From a bacterium (GTDB lineage Bacteria > CSSED10-310 > JAJRTK01), in assembly GCA_024278345.1 (NCBI GenBank), contig JAJRTK010000196.1, forward strand, positions 1 to 26,578: a stretch of 26,578 bases of DNA, read 5' to 3'. Made by a program: the position numbers and the translations under genes. Each line of letters begins with the position of its first letter. Positions within the stretch are counted from its first letter, which is position 1. Below, one piece after another: positions 23,874-26,578 of the stretch. The notes under the pieces are model-generated. The model had not been told where the DNA came from. It was given only the letters and a program-made list of their open reading frames with translations, and did not search any database.

Positions 23874-23903
23874 TTGACACATTTCCGCTTGAGTTTGTAG
23901 CAT
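23874..23903 (+). promoter_or_regulatory. Sigma70-type promoter for the SurA-N-like/binding-protein operon
   Basis: A perfect -35 TTGACA (23874-23879) is followed by an 18-bp spacer and TAGCAT (23898-23903; four of six -10 bases). Transcription would begin near 23910, leaving a leader of about 150 nt to the ATG at 24058. Confidence 0.55.
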
Positions 23904-24057
23904 CGTTTTTCGTCGTAGGTCCAGGTGAAAGACCTTTCGGGAGACGTGGATTCGGTATGTGGAATGTCGGGTAGGATCGTCTTCAAAGACAGATTTGGTT
24001 CTTGGTTTGAGAAGTCTCTTGTTTCCCATAAATAGGACGAATAACAGGCAAGCTTGG

Positions 24058-24729
24058 ATGGCGGCGGGGTTTGCGTTGTTTCTTGGAATCATGGTTTCTT
24101 TTGGGCCAGGGGGGAGCGAGGCCAAGAAGCTCGTTGATCGGATTGCCGTGGTGGTGGGCGATGATATCATTACGCTCCGCGCCATCAACGAAATGGAAGC
24201 CTACCTTCGTTACCGGAGGGACCACCAGCAAGCGAATCGGCAAATGAAAGACCAGGGGCGGCTTTTTCAAGAGGCCATCCAAGAGGCAATCACGCGATCC
24301 TTACTATCCCAGAAGCTGAGAGCCGATCCCGATTTTCGAGTAGCCCGTGGACGAGCCAGGCAAGAAATCGACGAGGCTGTGGAAGAAAAAGGCCTCCGCG
24401 CCTACCGCTCGGAGCTAAGGGAGTATGGGCTTACGGTGGAACGTTTCAAGGAGTTAGAGCGGACCACCCGTGCGATTCAAGACTATGTGCGGACCAAGTA
24501 TCGGTACGCGATTCTCCCCACGAGCGTGCAGATCGAACAGACCATCCAGAGTCATTCCGATCTAAAACGGAAGCTCCGGAAGCTTTCCCAGCGGGGGCAG
24601 CGGGAAGTGCGGGAGCTTATCTCCCGGCAATTGGAACTCAAGAACTATCTTGCCGCATACGAGCGGTTTGTCAAAGAATATCAAGCGGATGTCCCCATCA
24701 CCAAGGTCTTCGAACCGGAGGCGCCATGA
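24058..24729 (+). CDS. SurA-N-like exported chaperone-type protein without PPIase domain
   Basis: The 223-residue protein has a signal peptide (about 1-24; MAAGFALFLGIMVSFGPGGS). KKLVDRIAVVVGDDIITLRAINEM then resembles the start of SurA/PpiD chaperones (VDxIxAVVNxxxIT). The rest is highly charged and helical (KDQGRLFQEAIQEAITRSLL, then a long basic helix near 170-215). The parvulin PPIase domain found in SurA is absent, so the protein would be a chaperone-only or adaptor form in the periplasm. The frame opens at GTG 23959, but the ATG at 24058 gives a normal signal peptide; its ribosome-binding site is weak, so the start is uncertain. It overlaps the next gene as ATGA. Confidence 0.72.
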   Translation: MAAGFALFLGIMVSFGPGGSEAKKLVDRIAVVVGDDIITLRAINEMEAYLRYRRDHQQANRQMKDQGRLFQEAIQEAITRSLLSQKLRADPDFRVARGRARQEIDEAVEEKGLRAYRSELREYGLTVERFKELERTTRAIQDYVRTKYRYAILPTSVQIEQTIQSHSDLKRKLRKLSQRGQREVRELISRQLELKNYLAAYERFVKEYQADVPITKVFEPEAP

Positions 24730-25832
24730 ACCCCTCGAGACTCCTGCTGGCATGTGGCCTGCTGGTCGCTGCCGCCGGCTGTGGGATTGACTCGCGAACA
24801 CCCGTCACAGTGGGAGCTATCTTGCCTCTCAGTGGCCCTCACGCCGGATATGGTTCCAGCATCAAGAAGGGGTTGGTCCTGGCTTTAGCTCACGAGCTGG
24901 GCAAGCCACAGAAAGGTGCCTACACGATTCGCATTCTTTACCGCGACTCTCGCTCCGATCCTGAGCAGGGACGGCAAGCGATGCGTGAACTCATCAAGGA
25001 ATCGGGAGTCCCCTTGGTCATTACAGTCTCTTCCGAGGTCACTCTGGCCTGTGCGCCACTTGCCCGAAATACTGAAACCGTGCTCATCACGGCTCGCGGC
25101 ACGGCGCCTGACATCACGAATCAGGGAAAGTGGGTTTACCGCAACTCATCCACCGATGTGATGGAGGCCTATTCGGCGGCGAGTTATTTGCTCCAAACTT
25201 CCTCCGCTCCCATCGCGATGGCGGTTTCGAGGCGCCCCCACGGTCAAGCCCTGGCTGCGGCTTTTGAGAAGTATTACAATGGTAAGAAGAGGCCTTTGGC
25301 GGCGCGGTTCGAGTTCGATCCGCGTGCGGAGGACTATGGAGAACTGGTGGCGGCGTTAAAGAAAGAAGCCCCGAAATCGCTGTTCATTGCCGGCTATTAC
25401 GGGGCGGCAACGCGGCTGATGGTCCAGGCAAGGCAAAGTGGGCTCAAAACACAGTTCATGCTGCCGTCCTCTTTTTATGTCAATCAGGTGCTCCTCCGGG
25501 CGCCCAAGGAGCTCGACGGTACGCTCATTGCCCATCCGGCATACGATCCGACGTCCACGGAGAGTCCTCTCCCCGAGTTTGTCGGTGCGTTCAAGGATCG
25601 GTACGGCATGATCCCCGACCTCTATTCGGCGGCGGCTTATGACGTTGGGAAGCTTGCGATCATCGCGGTCGATATCGGTGGAACCAAGGCATCGGACATC
25701 AAACAGGCTCTTAATAGAATCCTGAGATTCAAAGGAACCACGGGTGAAACCACCTTCGACGAAAATGGTGACGCAGCCCGGGTCCCGCAGATATCCACAA
25801 TTAAAGACGGCCAATTCGTCCGCATCAGGTAG
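24726..25832 (+). CDS. Type I periplasmic-binding lipoprotein (branched-chain amino acid ABC transporter type)
   Basis: This is a 368-residue lipoprotein. The signal peptide ends VAAAGC with lipidated Cys19, and the mature part starts with the Peripla_BP_6/LivJ-like core VTVGAILPLSGPHAGYGSSI. The two-lobe fold is visible in alternating strands and helices (IRILYRDSRSDPEQGRQAM, LFIAGYYGAATRLMVQAR, PDLYSAAAYDVGKLAIIAV). The ending GTTGETTFDENGDA is also typical of LivJ-like proteins. Such proteins bind small ligands and feed an ABC importer or act as sensors. No permease or ATPase is present here, so an orphan sensor or scavenger role is possible. Translation is coupled to the SurA-N-like gene (ATGA overlap at 24726-24729), and the next gene starts four bases after its stop. 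Confidence 0.88.
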   Translation: MNPSRLLLACGLLVAAAGCGIDSRTPVTVGAILPLSGPHAGYGSSIKKGLVLALAHELGKPQKGAYTIRILYRDSRSDPEQGRQAMRELIKESGVPLVITVSSEVTLACAPLARNTETVLITARGTAPDITNQGKWVYRNSSTDVMEAYSAASYLLQTSSAPIAMAVSRRPHGQALAAAFEKYYNGKKRPLAARFEFDPRAEDYGELVAALKKEAPKSLFIAGYYGAATRLMVQARQSGLKTQFMLPSSFYVNQVLLRAPKELDGTLIAHPAYDPTSTESPLPEFVGAFKDRYGMIPDLYSAAAYDVGKLAIIAVDIGGTKASDIKQALNRILRFKGTTGETTFDENGDAARVPQISTIKDGQFVRIR

Positions 25833-25836
25833 AATC

Positions 25837-26578
25837 ATGAGGGACAATCATCGACGGACAAGAGGCAACCCCACGCTCCACGGTGCAATTCTGGAAGCGC
25901 CGTTGGCGGAGCGCCGCCTTGCCCTGGTCCGGTCGGGCACTCATCCCCTGGAAATCTTGGCCCTGGCGCGCTGGCCCCGTTGTGAATCCGATCTCCTGAG
26001 CGCCATCGCCAACAACAAGCGATGGGTCCGGCACTACGATATCGTCCGGGCACTCTGCCGAAACCCCAAAACCCCACTCCGAGCCGCGCTTCACCTTATC
26101 CACCAACTCAAGCCCATGGACCTGCTCTGGATCCTTGGGGAAACTCGCATCAATCCAGCCCTGCGAACCAAAGTGATGGACCTTTTCAAGACGCGCATCC
26201 GTTCTCTGACTCCTGGCGAAATGATAGGTTTGGCAAAGAATGCGCGTGGAAAGGCGGCAATGCACCTACTCGGTGAGACAGCCGATCCCCGCAGTTTCTC
26301 CGCGCTTCTTGACAACCGCTCGCTCCGAGAGATCGATCTTCTGCAATACATCCACGGGAAGCGGGCAACCCCTCAAACGCTGAAGCAAATCGCGGCCCAC
26401 AATCGGTGGAAGCGCTCCATCAAGATCCTGGCCGCGCTGGTGGCCAATGAGCGCACGCCCTTGGACGCCGCGCTCCCCCTGGTGGAATCCCTTAGAATTC
26501 CAGAGCTTCGGGAAATCCTCACCGCCGGGCACGTCTCCCCCATCGTGCTCGGGGTGGTGAGGCGCTACCACGAGGAGC
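25837..26578 (+). CDS. Helical-repeat (HEAT/DUF2336-like) protein, 3' end beyond the window
   Basis: The frame is open from ATG 25837 to the last base (247 codons), so the gene is partial. It starts four bases after the binding-protein stop, consistent with the same operon. The protein is helical. A repeated motif of the form alanine-rich helix, N-x-(R/K)-TP, hydrophobic helix is visible at least twice: VRALCRNPKTPLRAALHLIHQL (about residues 72-93) and LAALVANERTPLDAALPLVE. Similar repeats occur in DUF2336/HEAT-like proteins, usually protein-binding scaffolds. No signal peptide is visible, so it is probably cytoplasmic. The match to a named family is by pattern only. Confidence 0.75.
   Translation, partial: MRDNHRRTRGNPTLHGAILEAPLAERRLALVRSGTHPLEILALARWPRCESDLLSAIANNKRWVRHYDIVRALCRNPKTPLRAALHLIHQLKPMDLLWILGETRINPALRTKVMDLFKTRIRSLTPGEMIGLAKNARGKAAMHLLGETADPRSFSALLDNRSLREIDLLQYIHGKRATPQTLKQIAAHNRWKRSIKILAALVANERTPLDAALPLVESLRIPELREILTAGHVSPIVLGVVRRYHEE

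Overview
The window is GC-rich bacterial chromosome with about 18 supported protein genes. It has no rRNA or tRNA genes, no CRISPR array and no recognisable transposase. The best single clue to taxonomy is the Oar-type TonB-dependent receptor (carboxypeptidase-regulatory-like domain, plug and barrel), which is abundant in Acidobacteriota. A MglA-type GTPase, zinc-ribbon/TPR membrane proteins, a DUF4384 protein and many lipoproteins fit Acidobacteriota or a neighbouring Myxococcota/Desulfobacterota-like lineage. This assignment is inference from gene content, at moderate confidence.

Layout. 1-385: an intergenic stretch holding a compact 201-bp element with perfect 24-bp terminal inverted repeats and an 8-bp flanking duplication (MITE-like). 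386-2355 (+): a serine beta-lactamase-family protein and a DUF4384 protein, overlapping by ATGA. 2459-5477 (-): the radical SAM enzyme AmrS and a polytopic GtrII-like glucosyltransferase. 5478-6231: a gene-free block crowded with GC hairpins, ending in a terminator for the next gene. 6232-7650 (-): a DegP/HtrA protease. It is divergent from a 1171-residue zinc-ribbon / 23-residue repeat / transmembrane / TPR protein (7806-11321, +), and TTAGA repeats spaced 11 bp apart lie between the two. 11346-13003 (-): an acyl-CoA dehydrogenase and a small lipoprotein. 13225-16119 (+): the Oar-like receptor, interrupted by an in-frame TAA. 16128-17165 (-): an MglA-like GTPase with a long C-terminal extension and a good sigma70-type promoter. 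17246-18387 (+): two small lipoproteins. 18445-19203 (+): a FabG-like SDR.

19279-22292 (-): a housekeeping-type cluster of a WalJ/YycJ-like metallo-hydrolase, cytidine deaminase, hypoxanthine phosphoribosyltransferase and cysteine desulfurase. 22648-23292 (+): a free-standing Lon substrate-binding domain protein. 23313-23813 (-): a membrane-anchored TPR protein. 24058-26578 (+): a tightly packed unit of a SurA-N-like protein without a PPIase domain, a type I periplasmic-binding lipoprotein and an all-helical repeat protein that runs off the window.

Much of the window concerns the cell envelope: DegP, a SurA-like chaperone, lipoproteins, an outer-membrane receptor, a glycosyltransferase and a binding protein. 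Nucleotide salvage, sulfur transfer and fatty-acid chemistry are also present. No complete new multi-gene defence or metabolic system is visible. The most unusual items are the MITE-like element, the hairpin-dense intergenic block, the two arrays with the same 69-bp period in one gene, the interrupted receptor and the extended MglA.
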